Positions 17,408-26,777 are shown, counted from the first letter of the stretch. The stretch is 64,000 bases of DNA from Bradyrhizobium prioriisuperbiae (GCF_032397745.1 NZ_CP135921.1:5444501-5508500), one strand, 5' to 3'. Made by a program: numbers and translations. The notes: a model not told the origin generated them from the sequence alone.

Positions 17408-18373
17408 TCATTCCATCTTCGCGCCGGAGAGTTTCACCGCGTCTTCGGCCTTCGCCGCTTCGCTGGCGAGAAACGCCTGCATCTGCTCCGGCGACGATCC
17501 CACGAGATCGACGCCGAGCGAGGCCAGTCGTTCTTTGACCGCGGGACGCTTCAGTGCATCGGCGAACGCCGCGCTCCATTTGGCAACGATCTCGGGCGAG
17601 GTCCCCTTGCGCACCAACGCGCCGAACCAGGATTTCGAGGTGAAGCCGGTGACGCCGAGTTCATTGAGGGTCGGCAGATCCGGCATCGACGGGATGCGGC
17701 TTTCGTTGGCTACGGCGATCGGGCGCAGCGTGCCGCCCTTGAGCTGTTCGGACACGTTTTGCAGGTCGCCGAGCATCGCCTGCACATGGCCGGCGACGAG
17801 ATCGTTCATCGCGGGCGCGCTGCCTTTATAAGGCACGTGCACGAGCTCGATGCCGAGCTTGCGCTTCAATACTTCGAAGCCGAGATGGTTCGACGATCCC
17901 GAGCCGAACGAGGCGAATGCGGCCTTGCCGTCCTGCGCCTTCGCCCAGGCAATGAATTCAGGCAACGTTTTGGCCGGCACCGAAGGATGCACCACCAGGA
18001 TGTGCGGGCTGACCGCGAACAGCGTCACGCCGGTGAAGTCGCGCTCCCACACATAGGGCTTCGTCGGCATCAGCAGCGGTGACACCAGGAAGCTGTTGGA
18101 GGTGGCGAGCAGGGTGTAGCCGTCGGCCGGCGCAGTGGCCACCGCCTGCGCCGCGATGGTGGTGCCGCCGCCGGGCTTGTTCTCGATCACGATCGCCGCT
18201 TTCCACTCGCTGGCGATGATGTCGGCCAGCGTCCGGGTGATCAGGTCGGTACCGCCACCGGCGGCGAACGGCACGACAATGCGCACCGGACGTGATGGAT
18301 AATCGTCGGCACGGGCGGGACCGGCGAGGGCGAGCAGGGCGGCAAGGCTGAGGGCGAAATGGCGGAAGGACAC
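17408..18373 (-). CDS. Bug-type (tripartite tricarboxylate) periplasmic receptor
   Basis: 321 residues. Signal peptide residues 1-22 ending ARADD, then the TctC/Bug signature YPSRPVRIVVPFAAGGGTD, IENKPGGGTTIAAQAVA and FGSGSSNHLG. Bug receptors bind carboxylates in the periplasm. The TctA/TctB membrane partners are not in this window, as is common for these orphan receptors. It ends 3 bp beyond the convergent folD stop. Its neighbour is the SDR gene on the same strand, 311 bp upstream. Confidence 0.9.
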   Translation of the reverse strand: MSFRHFALSLAALLALAGPARADDYPSRPVRIVVPFAAGGGTDLITRTLADIIASEWKAAIVIENKPGGGTTIAAQAVATAPADGYTLLATSNSFLVSPLLMPTKPYVWERDFTGVTLFAVSPHILVVHPSVPAKTLPEFIAWAKAQDGKAAFASFGSGSSNHLGFEVLKRKLGIELVHVPYKGSAPAMNDLVAGHVQAMLGDLQNVSEQLKGGTLRPIAVANESRIPSMPDLPTLNELGVTGFTSKSWFGALVRKGTSPEIVAKWSAAFADALKRPAVKERLASLGVDLVGSSPEQMQAFLASEAAKAEDAVKLSGAKME

Positions 18374-18479
18374 GCGGATCTCTCTATCATGAGGGACTGC
18401 GCGATCATGTCCAAAGCTGTCACCAGTTGCAAACGCAGGTTCCGCAGAGGTAACCGTATCGCATGACGGATCATCCCCA

Positions 18480-18578
18480 CTGTGTCATCGCCGGGCCTTG
18501 ATAACATGGGCGCTGGGAATTGAAGCGTTTCGCCACTCTCTGTGTCATCGCCCGGTCAAGGGCCGGGCGATGACACAG
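18480..18578. repeat. Perfect hairpin repeat plus a truncated half copy
   Basis: CTGTGTCATCGCCCGG (18540-18555) and its complement (18563-18578) form a 16-bp perfect stem with a 7-nt loop. A half copy, CTGTGTCATCGCCGGGCCTTG, lies at 18480-18500. This TGTCATCGCCCGG hairpin is a recurrent Rhizobiales repeat. Confidence 0.8.
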
Positions 18579-18684
18579 AATAATGTTGGCGCGCCTCGGC
18601 ACACCGAAAATCTGGGCGCCTATGCGTTCAAGCCGGGCGGCAACCCGCGAACCAGAGTTTGTCCCGCAAAGCTAGCTTCACCCC

Positions 18685-19425
18685 TCAATACCGGTTCACC
18701 GGCAACACCATGATTTCGGCGATCTGTACATGCGGCGGCTGCTCCAGGGCGAACACGATGACACGGGCGACATCCTCGGGCTCCAGCGCCATCTTGAATT
18801 GATCGAAATAGGCCTTCTCCTTCTCGCGGTCGCCGCGATAGCGGGTGACGATGATGCCGGTGCGGGTGAGGCCCGGCAGGATCTCGGTGACGCGCACGGC
18901 GCTCTCGGCGAGCTCGCCGCGCAGGGTTTCGGTGAACATGCGCACGCCGGCCTTGCTGGCGGAGTAGGCGGCCATGTCGGGCACGATCCGCACCGCATTG
19001 ATCGAGCTGATATTGACGATGTGGCCGGTATTGCGCGCAACCATCGCGGGCACCACGGCACGGGTGACGCGCATGGTTCCGATCAAATTGGTGCGGATGA
19101 TATCGGTCCAGTCGTCGGGCGAGCCCTCGTCGAAACGCGTGCGGCCGCCGATGTCATGCCCGGCATTGTTGATCAGCACGTCGATCGGTGAAAATGCCGC
19201 AAGCAGATTGTCCGCGATGCGGTCGACGGCGGCGTGATCGGTAATGTCGATCAGGATCGGATGCGCCATCGCGCCGAGCTCGGCAGCGAACTCATTGAGT
19301 GAATCCGCGTTCCGGTCGGCCAGCACCACGCGCCGGCCGGTCGCCACCACAGCGCGGGCGATGGCCCGGCCCAATCCACCGCCGGCTCCGGTCAGAAGAA
19401 CGGTTCCACTTTTCGTGTCAGTCAT
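18685..19425 (-). CDS. Short-chain dehydrogenase/reductase (SDR)
   Basis: 246 residues. Classical SDR: NAD(P)-binding TGAGGGLGRAIA near residue 12, NNAG near residue 87, catalytic Ser in VNISSINAV, and the YSASK active-site pair near residue 155. An Asp after the second strand (LADRNA) favours NAD over NADP. It is divergent from a LysR gene whose ATG lies 146 bp away, so it is a likely LysR target. Substrate unknown. Confidence 0.9.
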   Translation of the reverse strand: MTDTKSGTVLLTGAGGGLGRAIARAVVATGRRVVLADRNADSLNEFAAELGAMAHPILIDITDHAAVDRIADNLLAAFSPIDVLINNAGHDIGGRTRFDEGSPDDWTDIIRTNLIGTMRVTRAVVPAMVARNTGHIVNISSINAVRIVPDMAAYSASKAGVRMFTETLRGELAESAVRVTEILPGLTRTGIIVTRYRGDREKEKAYFDQFKMALEPEDVARVIVFALEQPPHVQIAEIMVLPVNRY

Positions 19426-19571
19426 TATGATCCTCCCTTGCGCGCTCTTGACCGGCGGCTGGCTTATGCGTGCGAAACCTGCCAGACGCCGGGACCTGTG
19501 TCCGCAGTCGCGCGTGTGCTAGCTGTTATGACGAAACCGTGGACAACGGACGTGTCCGCGCCGGGAACGCA

Positions 19572-20567
19572 ATGGACCTCAAGCAACTCAAGGCGTTTGC
19601 CACCCTGGCTGAATTCGGCTCGTTCTCGCGCGCGGGCGCGGTGCTGTCGATCGCGCAGCCGGTGCTGAGCCGGCAGATCAAGGCGCTGGAGCAGGAGCTC
19701 GGCATCGAACTGTTCTATCGCAACGGCCGCGGCATTGTGCTCACCGAGGCGGGCAAGCTGCTGCACGGTTACGCCGGCGGCGTGCTCGACACCGTGACGC
19801 GGGCGACGTCGGAGGTGATGGCGTTGCGCTCGTCACCGCGCGGCACCATCGCCATCGGCATGCCGCCGTCGGTCGGAACGATTTTGACGGTGCCGCTGGT
19901 GCAGAGTTTTCGCGCGGAATTTCCGCTGATCTCGATGCGGGTGGTGGAGGGATTCAGCGGCCATCTGCTGGAGTGGCTGATCACCGGCAAGATCGATGTC
20001 GCGGTGCTTTATAATGCCCCGCGTGTCAGCAATCTCAGCGCCGAGCCGCTGCTGCAGGAAGAAATCAGCCTGCTCGGACCGGTGAACGATCCCGCCGGGC
20101 TGCCCGACGGTCCGGTGCAGGCGTCGCGCCTTGCACAATTGCCGATGATCATTCCAAGCCGCCCGCACGGCTTGCGCCTGGTGGTCGATGCGATCCTGAG
20201 TGATGCGGCGATCGAGCCGAACATCGTGCTTGAAGTCGACGCCATGCCGTCGACACTGAGTCTTGTCGAACGCGGCCTGGGCTACACGCTGTTGTCCTAT
20301 GGGCCGGCGCGCCACCTGATCGAAGCCGGCCGGATGAAGAGCTGGTCGATTGTCGATCCAGTGCTGACGCGGCAACTGATCCTGGCGACCTCGAGCCAGC
20401 GTCCGACCACGGCGGCGACCCGCGCGCTGGCCAAGATGGTGCGCAGCCAGGTCCGCGACCTTGTGCAGCAGGGCCGCTGGCTCTCGCCGGGCGACCGCAA
20501 AACCAAGCCGTCCACGCGCAAGGACGAACCGCCGCACACCGCGCGCGGGAAAGCTGTTATTCCGTAA
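19572..20567 (+). CDS. LysR-family transcriptional regulator
   Basis: 331 residues from ATG 19572. The N-terminal winged helix-turn-helix MDLKQLKAFATLAEFGSFSRAG...QPVLSRQIKALEQELGIELF is diagnostic. The C-terminal half is the effector-binding domain (SSPRGTIAIGMPPSVG onwards). The upstream extension of the frame lacks LysR homology, so the ATG at 19572 is chosen. Transcribed away from the SDR gene, it probably controls that gene and perhaps the downstream dehydrogenase (91 bp later). Confidence 0.9.
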   Translation: MDLKQLKAFATLAEFGSFSRAGAVLSIAQPVLSRQIKALEQELGIELFYRNGRGIVLTEAGKLLHGYAGGVLDTVTRATSEVMALRSSPRGTIAIGMPPSVGTILTVPLVQSFRAEFPLISMRVVEGFSGHLLEWLITGKIDVAVLYNAPRVSNLSAEPLLQEEISLLGPVNDPAGLPDGPVQASRLAQLPMIIPSRPHGLRLVVDAILSDAAIEPNIVLEVDAMPSTLSLVERGLGYTLLSYGPARHLIEAGRMKSWSIVDPVLTRQLILATSSQRPTTAATRALAKMVRSQVRDLVQQGRWLSPGDRKTKPSTRKDEPPHTARGKAVIP

Positions 20568-20658
20568 ACGGCAATCCCGCTCCGCCACATCTCCCGCTAG
20601 CTTCCCTCCAGCAATTTTGACCGGCGGTCGCGAACCGCGGGCGAGGGAGGATTTCGGA

Positions 20659-21555
20659 ATGGCGGGTGAGCTTCTCGGTTTTGTCGGTGTCGGCCGCATG
20701 GGAGGCCCGATGGCCTCGCGCCTGCTCGATGCGGGCTATTCGCTGTGCGTGTACGACAAGGATGCGGCCGCAGCAGAGCCGCTGGTCGCGCGTGGCGCGC
20801 GCCTGGCGCGCACCGCTGGCGAGGTGGCTTCGACCGCCGAGATCGTGCTGGTGAGCCTGCCGACGCCCGACATCGTCAAGGCAGTGGCGCTTGGTGAGAA
20901 TGGCCTCGGCCATGGCAACCGGGTGCGCACGGTGATCGACCTCTCCACCACCGGCCCCGGCGTTGCGACCATCGTGGCGAAGGGACTCGGCGAGCGACAG
21001 GTGACGTTCGTGGATTCGCCCGTCAGCGGCGGTATCGCAGGTGCGAAGAAAGGCACGCTGGCGCTGATGGTATCAGGGCCGCGCGATGTCTTCGACAGCA
21101 AGGTCGCGCCGATCCTCAAGCATTTCGGCAAGGTGTTTTACACCGGCGAGAAGCCCGGCCTCGCGCAGACGGCGAAGCTGGTCAACAACCTGCTGGCGGC
21201 CGCCGCTCTCGTCATCTCGTCGGAAGGCATGGCGATGGGCGTCAAGGCCGGGCTCGATCCCAAAATCCTGCTTGACATCATCAATGTCAGCTCTGGCCGC
21301 AACAGCGCGACACAGGACAAGTTTCCGCGCTCGGTGCTGCCCGGCACCTTCGACTTCGGCTTCGCCACGGCGCTGTCCTACAAGGACGTCCGGCTCTGCC
21401 TCGACGAGGCCGAAGCGATGGGCGTGCCCATGATCATGGGCGCGGTGGTGCGCCAGATCCTGGCGCTGACCCAGGCCAAGTATGGGCCCGACTCCGATTT
21501 CACCTCGATCGCCAAACTGTCGGAGGAGTGGGCCGGCGTCGAGATCAGGGGGTAG
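20659..21555 (+). CDS. 3-hydroxyisobutyrate-dehydrogenase-family oxidoreductase
   Basis: 298 residues. N-terminal Rossmann motif GFVGVGRMGGPMASRLLDAGY, then the substrate-binding DSPVSGGIAGAKKGTLALMVSG near residue 120, and the catalytic Lys in AKLVNNLL near residue 175. The family oxidises beta-hydroxyacids such as 3-hydroxyisobutyrate, tartronate semialdehyde or related acids. Start: ATG 20659 after GAGGGAGGA. It follows the LysR gene and precedes an MmgE/PrpD gene, suggesting catabolism of a branched or dicarboxylic acid. Confidence 0.9.
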   Translation: MAGELLGFVGVGRMGGPMASRLLDAGYSLCVYDKDAAAAEPLVARGARLARTAGEVASTAEIVLVSLPTPDIVKAVALGENGLGHGNRVRTVIDLSTTGPGVATIVAKGLGERQVTFVDSPVSGGIAGAKKGTLALMVSGPRDVFDSKVAPILKHFGKVFYTGEKPGLAQTAKLVNNLLAAAALVISSEGMAMGVKAGLDPKILLDIINVSSGRNSATQDKFPRSVLPGTFDFGFATALSYKDVRLCLDEAEAMGVPMIMGAVVRQILALTQAKYGPDSDFTSIAKLSEEWAGVEIRG

Positions 21556-21563
21556 TTCATGTT

Positions 21564-21700
21564 CCGTCATCCTGAGGTGCGAGCCTTGCGGTGCACTTGC
21601 ACCGCTGGGCGAGCCTCGAAGGATGAACGGCCTGGGCATCTGATGCCGCGGCCGTCGCCCTTCGAGGGCCATGCTGCGCATGACCACCTCAGGGTGACGG
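21564..21700. repeat. Palindromic repeat family A, copy 2
   Basis: Starts CCGTCATCCTGAGGTGCG and ends ACCTCAGGGTGACGG, with inner CCTCGAAGGATGAACGGCC and GCCGTCGCCCTTCGAGGG. It fills the gap between the dehydrogenase and the MmgE/PrpD gene. Confidence 0.92.
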
Positions 21701-21745
21701 ATGACGTTGAACCATCGTGCTGTAGCGCAAGCCAGGACCAGGGCC

Positions 21746-23173
21746 ATGGGGAAGATTGAACGTCCCGATCCGCGTCAAGTTTCGTTGGCGCGCGCCATGG
21801 TCCGCTCCGCGCGGTCGACGCAACTCCCGCTGATCTCGGCGGCGGCGCAGGCCAAGCTGAAGATCTGCCTGCTCGATTTTCTGTCGTGCGCGTTCGAGGC
21901 GCGCGAGTTGCCGTGGAGCCGGCAGGCGCTCGCGCTCGCACCTCGGTTGACGGTGGGATCCACCATTATCGGATCCGACGTGGTGACGCCTCCAGCCGAC
22001 GCGGCCTTTGCCAACGCCACGCTCGGGCACGGCCTGGTGCGTGAGGACATGCATGCCGGCAGCATCGCGCATCATGGCGTGGTGCTCTGGCCGGTGCTGC
22101 TGGCGCTGGCGCAGCGTGAGCCCGTGTCGGGCGCTCAGCTGCTGACGGCGACTGCGGTTGGCTACGAGGTCGGCGGGCGTGTTGGACGGGCGCTGATGAC
22201 TGCGGAACTCGCGCGTTTGTTCCGGCCGACCGGACTGCTTGGGCCGCTGGCTGGCGCTGTGGCGGGCAGCGTGCTGCTCAAGCTGGATGAAGACGCCGCC
22301 GTGTCGGCGCTGGCGCTGGCCGCGAATACGTCCGCGGGGCTCAACCAGTGGCCGCATGAAGGCGGCAGCGACATGTATTTCCATCCCGGCTTTGCGGCGC
22401 GCAGCGCCATCTCGGCGATCACTTTGGCGCAGGCCGGCGCCTATGGCTCTGAACGCATCCTTGAAGGTGAGGCTGGATTGTTCGCCGCGATCGGGCGTAC
22501 CCGTCCGCCGGCAGCGATCACATTGTTCCCCGATGGCGAGGAAGAGATTCTCGCCGTCTATAACAAGCCGGTGCCGGCCTGCAATTTCGCCCAGACCGCA
22601 TGCCAGGCCTCGATCCGGGTGGCCGAGGAGATCGACAGCACCGACGCCATCGACAGCGTTACCGTGCATCTGCCCGACGCGGCCATCGCCTATCCCGGTT
22701 GCGATTTCGCCGGGCCCTTTGAGCGGGCGCTGCAGGCCAAGATGAGCATCCAGTACGGCGTCGCCGCGGCGCTGGTGCGCAAGTCCATCACCGAAGACAA
22801 TTATCGCCGGCTCGACGATCCCGCGGTGCTGCGGCTGGCGCGGCTGATCCGGCTGAAGCGCGACGCGGATTTCACCGCGGCATTTCCCGCCGCCCAGGGC
22901 GCGGAGGTCGAAGTTGGACTCTCGTCCGGCGGACGGATCAGCCGGCGGGTGGCCGATGTGGTGGCTGCGACCGAAAGCGAGATCCGGGCGCGGTTTCGCG
23001 CGGCGGCGAGCGCGGTCGTGGGCACCGAGCGCGCCGACGCCATCGAGGAAATGGTTGACGGCCTGGAGCGGGAGGAGCGCGCCGGCCGGATTGCGGATCT
23101 CTGCGCGTCGGGCAGCCGCAACGCCAAAACGCGTGCACAGGCCTCGCGGCCGGGCGCACGGTCCAGAGCCTGA
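21746..23173 (+). CDS. MmgE/PrpD-family protein (first of two)
   Basis: 475 residues. MmgE/PrpD proteins include 2-methylcitrate dehydratase and cis-aconitate decarboxylase. Family features here are the helical N-terminus LKICLLDFLSCAFEA, the central AFANATLGHGLVREDMH, GYEVGGRVGRAL, the LNQWPHEGGSDMYFHPGFAARSA segment, and PACNFAQTACQASIRV. Start taken at ATG 21746 after AGGACCAGGG, because the upstream ATG at 21701 directly abuts the repeat edge. A paralogue in the opposite orientation lies at 33253. Substrate unknown. Confidence 0.85.
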   Translation: MGKIERPDPRQVSLARAMVRSARSTQLPLISAAAQAKLKICLLDFLSCAFEARELPWSRQALALAPRLTVGSTIIGSDVVTPPADAAFANATLGHGLVREDMHAGSIAHHGVVLWPVLLALAQREPVSGAQLLTATAVGYEVGGRVGRALMTAELARLFRPTGLLGPLAGAVAGSVLLKLDEDAAVSALALAANTSAGLNQWPHEGGSDMYFHPGFAARSAISAITLAQAGAYGSERILEGEAGLFAAIGRTRPPAAITLFPDGEEEILAVYNKPVPACNFAQTACQASIRVAEEIDSTDAIDSVTVHLPDAAIAYPGCDFAGPFERALQAKMSIQYGVAAALVRKSITEDNYRRLDDPAVLRLARLIRLKRDADFTAAFPAAQGAEVEVGLSSGGRISRRVADVVAATESEIRARFRAAASAVVGTERADAIEEMVDGLEREERAGRIADLCASGSRNAKTRAQASRPGARSRA

Positions 23174-23231
23174 CCATCACGACAAAAAACAATACGGGCG
23201 CCAAGCCCGACACAAAAACGAGGAGGAAATG

Positions 23232-23285
23232 ATGAACAGAACAAGGAGCGGCGCGTGCGCCGTCTGCGCGAGGCGCAGACGATGA
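23232..23285 (+). CDS. Candidate Arg-rich leader peptide coupled to livH
   Basis: 17 codons, MNRTRSGACAVCARRRR, starting at ATG 23232 five bases after a perfect AGGAGG (23221-23226). An in-frame ATG at 23229 would give 18. The stop TGA overlaps the livH ATG (ATGA at 23282-23285). The best ribosome site in this region therefore belongs to the leader and not to livH, which has none of its own. Five of its six Arg codons are AGA, AGG or CGA, rare in such a GC-rich genome. Confidence 0.5.
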   Translation: MNRTRSGACAVCARRRR

Positions 23286-24238
23286 CATCGCAAGTGGTCG
23301 AGAACATTTTGCAGGCGCTGGTTGCCGGGCTGTTGGCGGGAGCGATCTACGGGCTGATGTGTGTCGGGCTCGGGCTGATCTTCGGCATCATGCGCGTCAT
23401 CAACTTCGCCCAGGGCGACTTCATGATGCTCGGCATGTACGCCGCTTACTACCTGTTCCTGTCGGCGGGCATCCAGGCGGGCTTCGGCAATGTTGTCGGT
23501 CCCTATGTGGCGATCCTGCTGTCGGGTCCGCTTTTGTTCCTGTTTGGCTACTGGCTCCACAAGCTGCTGATCTCGCGCGTCACCGGGCCGCGCACCGCGC
23601 AGCTCGAGGGCGAGGGGCATTTCGCGCAACTGGTCCTGACGCTTGGCGTCGCGCTGGTGCTGCAGAATGGCGGCCTGATCGTGTTCGGCTCGGTGCTGGC
23701 CTCGATCCGCACGCCGCTGTCGTCCAGCGCCTGGGAGATCGGGCCGCTGTGGGGTGATTTCGTCAGCATCTTTGTCAACAAGTCGCGCGGCATCGCCGCG
23801 CTGATCTCGGTTATCGCCATGGCCTCGCTCGCCATGCTGATCACCCGGACCCGGCTTGGCAAGGCGCTGCGCGCCTCCGCCGACAATCCGGTGGCGGCGA
23901 CTTACATGGGCATCGATATCGACCGCTCGCACCGCATTGCGTTCGGTCTCGGCGCGGCTGTGACCGCGGTGGCGGGCGGCCTGCTGGCCACCAACTATCC
24001 GTTCCATCCCTATATCGGCATCGACTATGTCATCGTGATGTATGCCGGGGTGGTGCTGGGCGGCATGGGCAGCATCATCGGCGCGTTCTGGGGCGGCATG
24101 ACCATCGGCCTGGTGCAGCAGCTCTCGACCCTGGTGCTGCCGACGCAATTGCAGAACGCCGCGATCTTCGTGGTGTTCCTGATGATCATCTTCCTGCGTC
24201 CCCAGGGCTTCTTTGGCCGCATGGTGGAGCGCACATGA
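23282..24238 (+). CDS. livH: Branched-chain amino-acid-type ABC permease (LivH)
   Basis: 318 residues with about eight membrane segments. LivH signatures: GAIYGLMCVGLGLIFGIMRVINFAQGDFMMLGMY near the N-terminus, RTRLGKALRASADNP in the middle and GGMGSIIGAFWGGMTIGL near the end. It forms the inner-membrane channel with LivM. Start ATG 23282 is coupled to a short upstream reading frame through ATGA. Its stop overlaps the next gene by 4 bp, so the operon is tightly coupled. The ligand may be an amino acid, or as often in this family an aromatic or dicarboxylic compound. Confidence 0.93.
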   Translation: MTSQVVENILQALVAGLLAGAIYGLMCVGLGLIFGIMRVINFAQGDFMMLGMYAAYYLFLSAGIQAGFGNVVGPYVAILLSGPLLFLFGYWLHKLLISRVTGPRTAQLEGEGHFAQLVLTLGVALVLQNGGLIVFGSVLASIRTPLSSSAWEIGPLWGDFVSIFVNKSRGIAALISVIAMASLAMLITRTRLGKALRASADNPVAATYMGIDIDRSHRIAFGLGAAVTAVAGGLLATNYPFHPYIGIDYVIVMYAGVVLGGMGSIIGAFWGGMTIGLVQQLSTLVLPTQLQNAAIFVVFLMIIFLRPQGFFGRMVERT

Positions 24239-26028
24239 TGTTCAGCGTTCGCTCCCTTGCCCCGATCCTGATCGCAGTGGCGATCTATGCGTGCCTGACG
24301 CTGGTCGTCACCAACTCCTATTATCAATTGATGCTGACGCTGGTCCTGGTCTGGGCGAGCTTCGGACTCTCCTGGAACATCCTGTCCGGCTATACCGGTC
24401 TCGTCTCGTTCGGCCATGCCGCGTTTTTCGGGCTCGGCGCCTACACCACCGCGCTTGGCCAGATCTACTTCGATATCTCGCCGTGGGTTCTGATTCCGAT
24501 CGCCGGTGTGGTCGGCGGGGTGTCGGGACTGCTGGTGGGCTTCCCGACCTTCCGGCTGCGCGGACATTACTTCGCGCTGGCGATGCTCGCTTATCCGCTG
24601 GCGATGCTCTACGTGTTCGAGTGGCTCGGATATCAGGAGCTGACGCTTCCGATCAAGCGCGAGGCGCCGTTCGCCTACATGCAGTTCTCCGATCCGCGGC
24701 TCTATACCCTGGTGGCGCTCGGTTTGCTGCTGGTCATCGTGCTGATCACCCGGGCCGTCGAGGGATCGCGGTTCGGCATGGCGCTGCTCGCCATCAAGCA
24801 GAACGAGGCGGCGGCAGAAGCCGCCGGCATCAATTCGCTGGTGTGGAAATTGCGCTCCATCGCGCTGTCCGGCGCCATCGCCGGTGCCGTCGGCGCGTTT
24901 TACGCAGTGGTGCTGCTGGTGGTCACGCCGCCGTCGGTGTTCGGCATGCTGGTATCGGCCCAGGCGCTGACGGTCACCATGTTCGGTGGCGTCGGCACCG
25001 TGTGGGGTCCCCTGATCGGTGCTGCGGTACTGATTCCGGTGTCGGAAATCCTGCACGCTGAACTCGGCGCGCGGATTCCCGGCATCCAGGGCGTGATCTT
25101 CGGTTTGGCGATCATCGTGGTGATCCTGGTGGCGCCCGAAGGCGTGTTCTGGAAGCTGCGCGACCGATTCATGCGCCGGCAGGCAAAGCCCGTGGCAGAT
25201 GCACCCGTCGCGCCGGAACTGCCGCCGCATGTGGTGGCGTTCGCGACGGCCGAAGCCCGCGCCGCCAACCGCAGCGAGCGGGTGCGGACCGACAAGGTGC
25301 TGCTGCAGGTCAAGGGCCTGTCGAAATCGTTCGGCGGCCTCAAGGCGGTGCAGAACGTCTCGTTCGACGTTCACCAGGGCATGATCCTCGGCATCATCGG
25401 CCCGAACGGTGCCGGCAAGACCACGCTGTTCAACCTGCTCAACGGCTTTCTGCGGCCCGACACCGGCGAGGTGCTGCTCGAGGGCCGCAACATGGTCGGC
25501 AACAAGCCGCATGTGCTGTGCCACGCCGGGGTGGGACGCACCTTCCAGGTGATGCGGCCGTTCCCGCGCATGTCGGTGCGCGACAATGTCCGTGTCGGCG
25601 CCTATGTGCAGGCCCAAAGCGAAGAGCAGGCGCATCGGCTGGCGGATGACGCTGTCAATCGCGCCGGCTTGCGCGCGGTCGCCGACAAGGTGGCGGCGGA
25701 ACTCACCACCAAGGAACTGCGGCTGATGGAGATTGCGCGGGCGCTCGCCGGCAAGCCGCGCCTGCTGCTGCTCGACGAGACGCTTGCGGGACTGGGTCAC
25801 GGCGAGGCCGACGAAGTCACCGCCGTGGTGCAGCGGCTGGCCCGCGAAGGCATGACCATCGTCATTATCGAGCACACCATGCAGTCGATGGTGCGGCTGG
25901 TGGACGAGTTCCTGGTGCTGGACCACGGCGCGGTGCTCGCCAATGGCGAGCCGGAACACGTCACCCGCGATCCGCGGGTGATCGAGGCGTATCTCGGCAA
26001 AAAATGGGTGACCCATGCTCAGGCTTGA
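24235..26028 (+). CDS. Fused LivM permease - LivG ATPase
   Basis: 597 residues. The first about 310 residues are a LivM-type permease (WASFGLSWNILSGYTGLVSFGHAAFFGLGAY, then GLAIIVVILVAPEGVFWK). After a linker of about 40 residues comes a LivG-type ATPase with Walker A GPNGAGKTT, Q-loop region RTFQVMRPFP, Walker B LLLLDETLAG and the switch His in IIEHTMQSM. The signature LSGGQ is replaced by LTTKELRLMEIARAL. LivM-LivG fusions occur in Rhizobiales. It overlaps livH by 4 bp and livF by 14 bp. Confidence 0.93.
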   Translation: MMFSVRSLAPILIAVAIYACLTLVVTNSYYQLMLTLVLVWASFGLSWNILSGYTGLVSFGHAAFFGLGAYTTALGQIYFDISPWVLIPIAGVVGGVSGLLVGFPTFRLRGHYFALAMLAYPLAMLYVFEWLGYQELTLPIKREAPFAYMQFSDPRLYTLVALGLLLVIVLITRAVEGSRFGMALLAIKQNEAAAEAAGINSLVWKLRSIALSGAIAGAVGAFYAVVLLVVTPPSVFGMLVSAQALTVTMFGGVGTVWGPLIGAAVLIPVSEILHAELGARIPGIQGVIFGLAIIVVILVAPEGVFWKLRDRFMRRQAKPVADAPVAPELPPHVVAFATAEARAANRSERVRTDKVLLQVKGLSKSFGGLKAVQNVSFDVHQGMILGIIGPNGAGKTTLFNLLNGFLRPDTGEVLLEGRNMVGNKPHVLCHAGVGRTFQVMRPFPRMSVRDNVRVGAYVQAQSEEQAHRLADDAVNRAGLRAVADKVAAELTTKELRLMEIARALAGKPRLLLLDETLAGLGHGEADEVTAVVQRLAREGMTIVIIEHTMQSMVRLVDEFLVLDHGAVLANGEPEHVTRDPRVIEAYLGKKWVTHAQA

Positions 26029-26722
26029 GGGAATCTGTGCGGGCTATTCGGTGGTGCCGGTGCTCAAGGACGTCTCGCTCAGCGTCGAGCAGGGGCAGTT
26101 CGTTGCCATTGTCGGCCCGAACGGTGCCGGCAAGACCACGCTGTTCAAGACCATCTCCGGCATCGTGCGTCCCAGCGCGGGCGCGATCCATTTCGACGGC
26201 GTCGATCTCCTGAAGCTCCCCGCGGCGCAGCGTCCGCATCTCGGCATCGCGCATGTGCCGGAGGGGCGCCAGGTGTTTCCCTCGCTGTCGGTGATGGAGA
26301 ACCTGGAGATGGGCGCCTTCACCGAGTCCGGCCGCCGCGCCTGGAAACACAGCATCGAGCAGATCTTCGCCCTGATGCCGGTGCTGGCGGAGCGGCGCAA
26401 CCAGTTCGCCGGCACATTGTCCGGCGGCGAGCAACAGATGGTCGCGATCGGGCGCGGGCTCGCATCGAGCCCAAAGCTGCTGATGCTCGACGAGCCGTCG
26501 ATGGGGCTTGCGCCTGCAATCGCCGATTTCATTTTCGAGAAGCTGATCGAGATCCGCGCGCAGACGCGATTGACCATCCTGCTGGTGGAGCAGCGCGTGG
26601 CCGAGGCGCTGGAATCCGCCGACCGCGGTTATGTGCTGGAGGCGGGGCGGGTGGTGCTTGACGGCGACAAGGCGACGCTGCGGTCCGACGACCGGATCCG
26701 GCAAGCCTATCTCGGCATGTAG
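26015..26722 (+). CDS. livF: Branched-chain-type ABC transporter ATPase (LivF)
   Basis: 235 residues. Walker A GPNGAGKTT at about residues 36-44, the LivF marker HVPEGRQVFPSLSVMENL, a proper signature LSGGEQQMVAIGRGL, Walker B LLMLDEPSMGLAP and the switch LLVEQRV. It pairs with the LivG half of the preceding fusion, whose signature is degenerate, so this subunit probably contributes the one canonical ATP site. Start overlaps the previous gene by 14 bp. Confidence 0.94.
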   Translation: MLRLEGICAGYSVVPVLKDVSLSVEQGQFVAIVGPNGAGKTTLFKTISGIVRPSAGAIHFDGVDLLKLPAAQRPHLGIAHVPEGRQVFPSLSVMENLEMGAFTESGRRAWKHSIEQIFALMPVLAERRNQFAGTLSGGEQQMVAIGRGLASSPKLLMLDEPSMGLAPAIADFIFEKLIEIRAQTRLTILLVEQRVAEALESADRGYVLEAGRVVLDGDKATLRSDDRIRQAYLGM

Positions 26723-26777
26723 TTCAACACGGGATCAAATCAGAAGCCGCACAAGCGGCTCAACAGGGAGGAAAACC

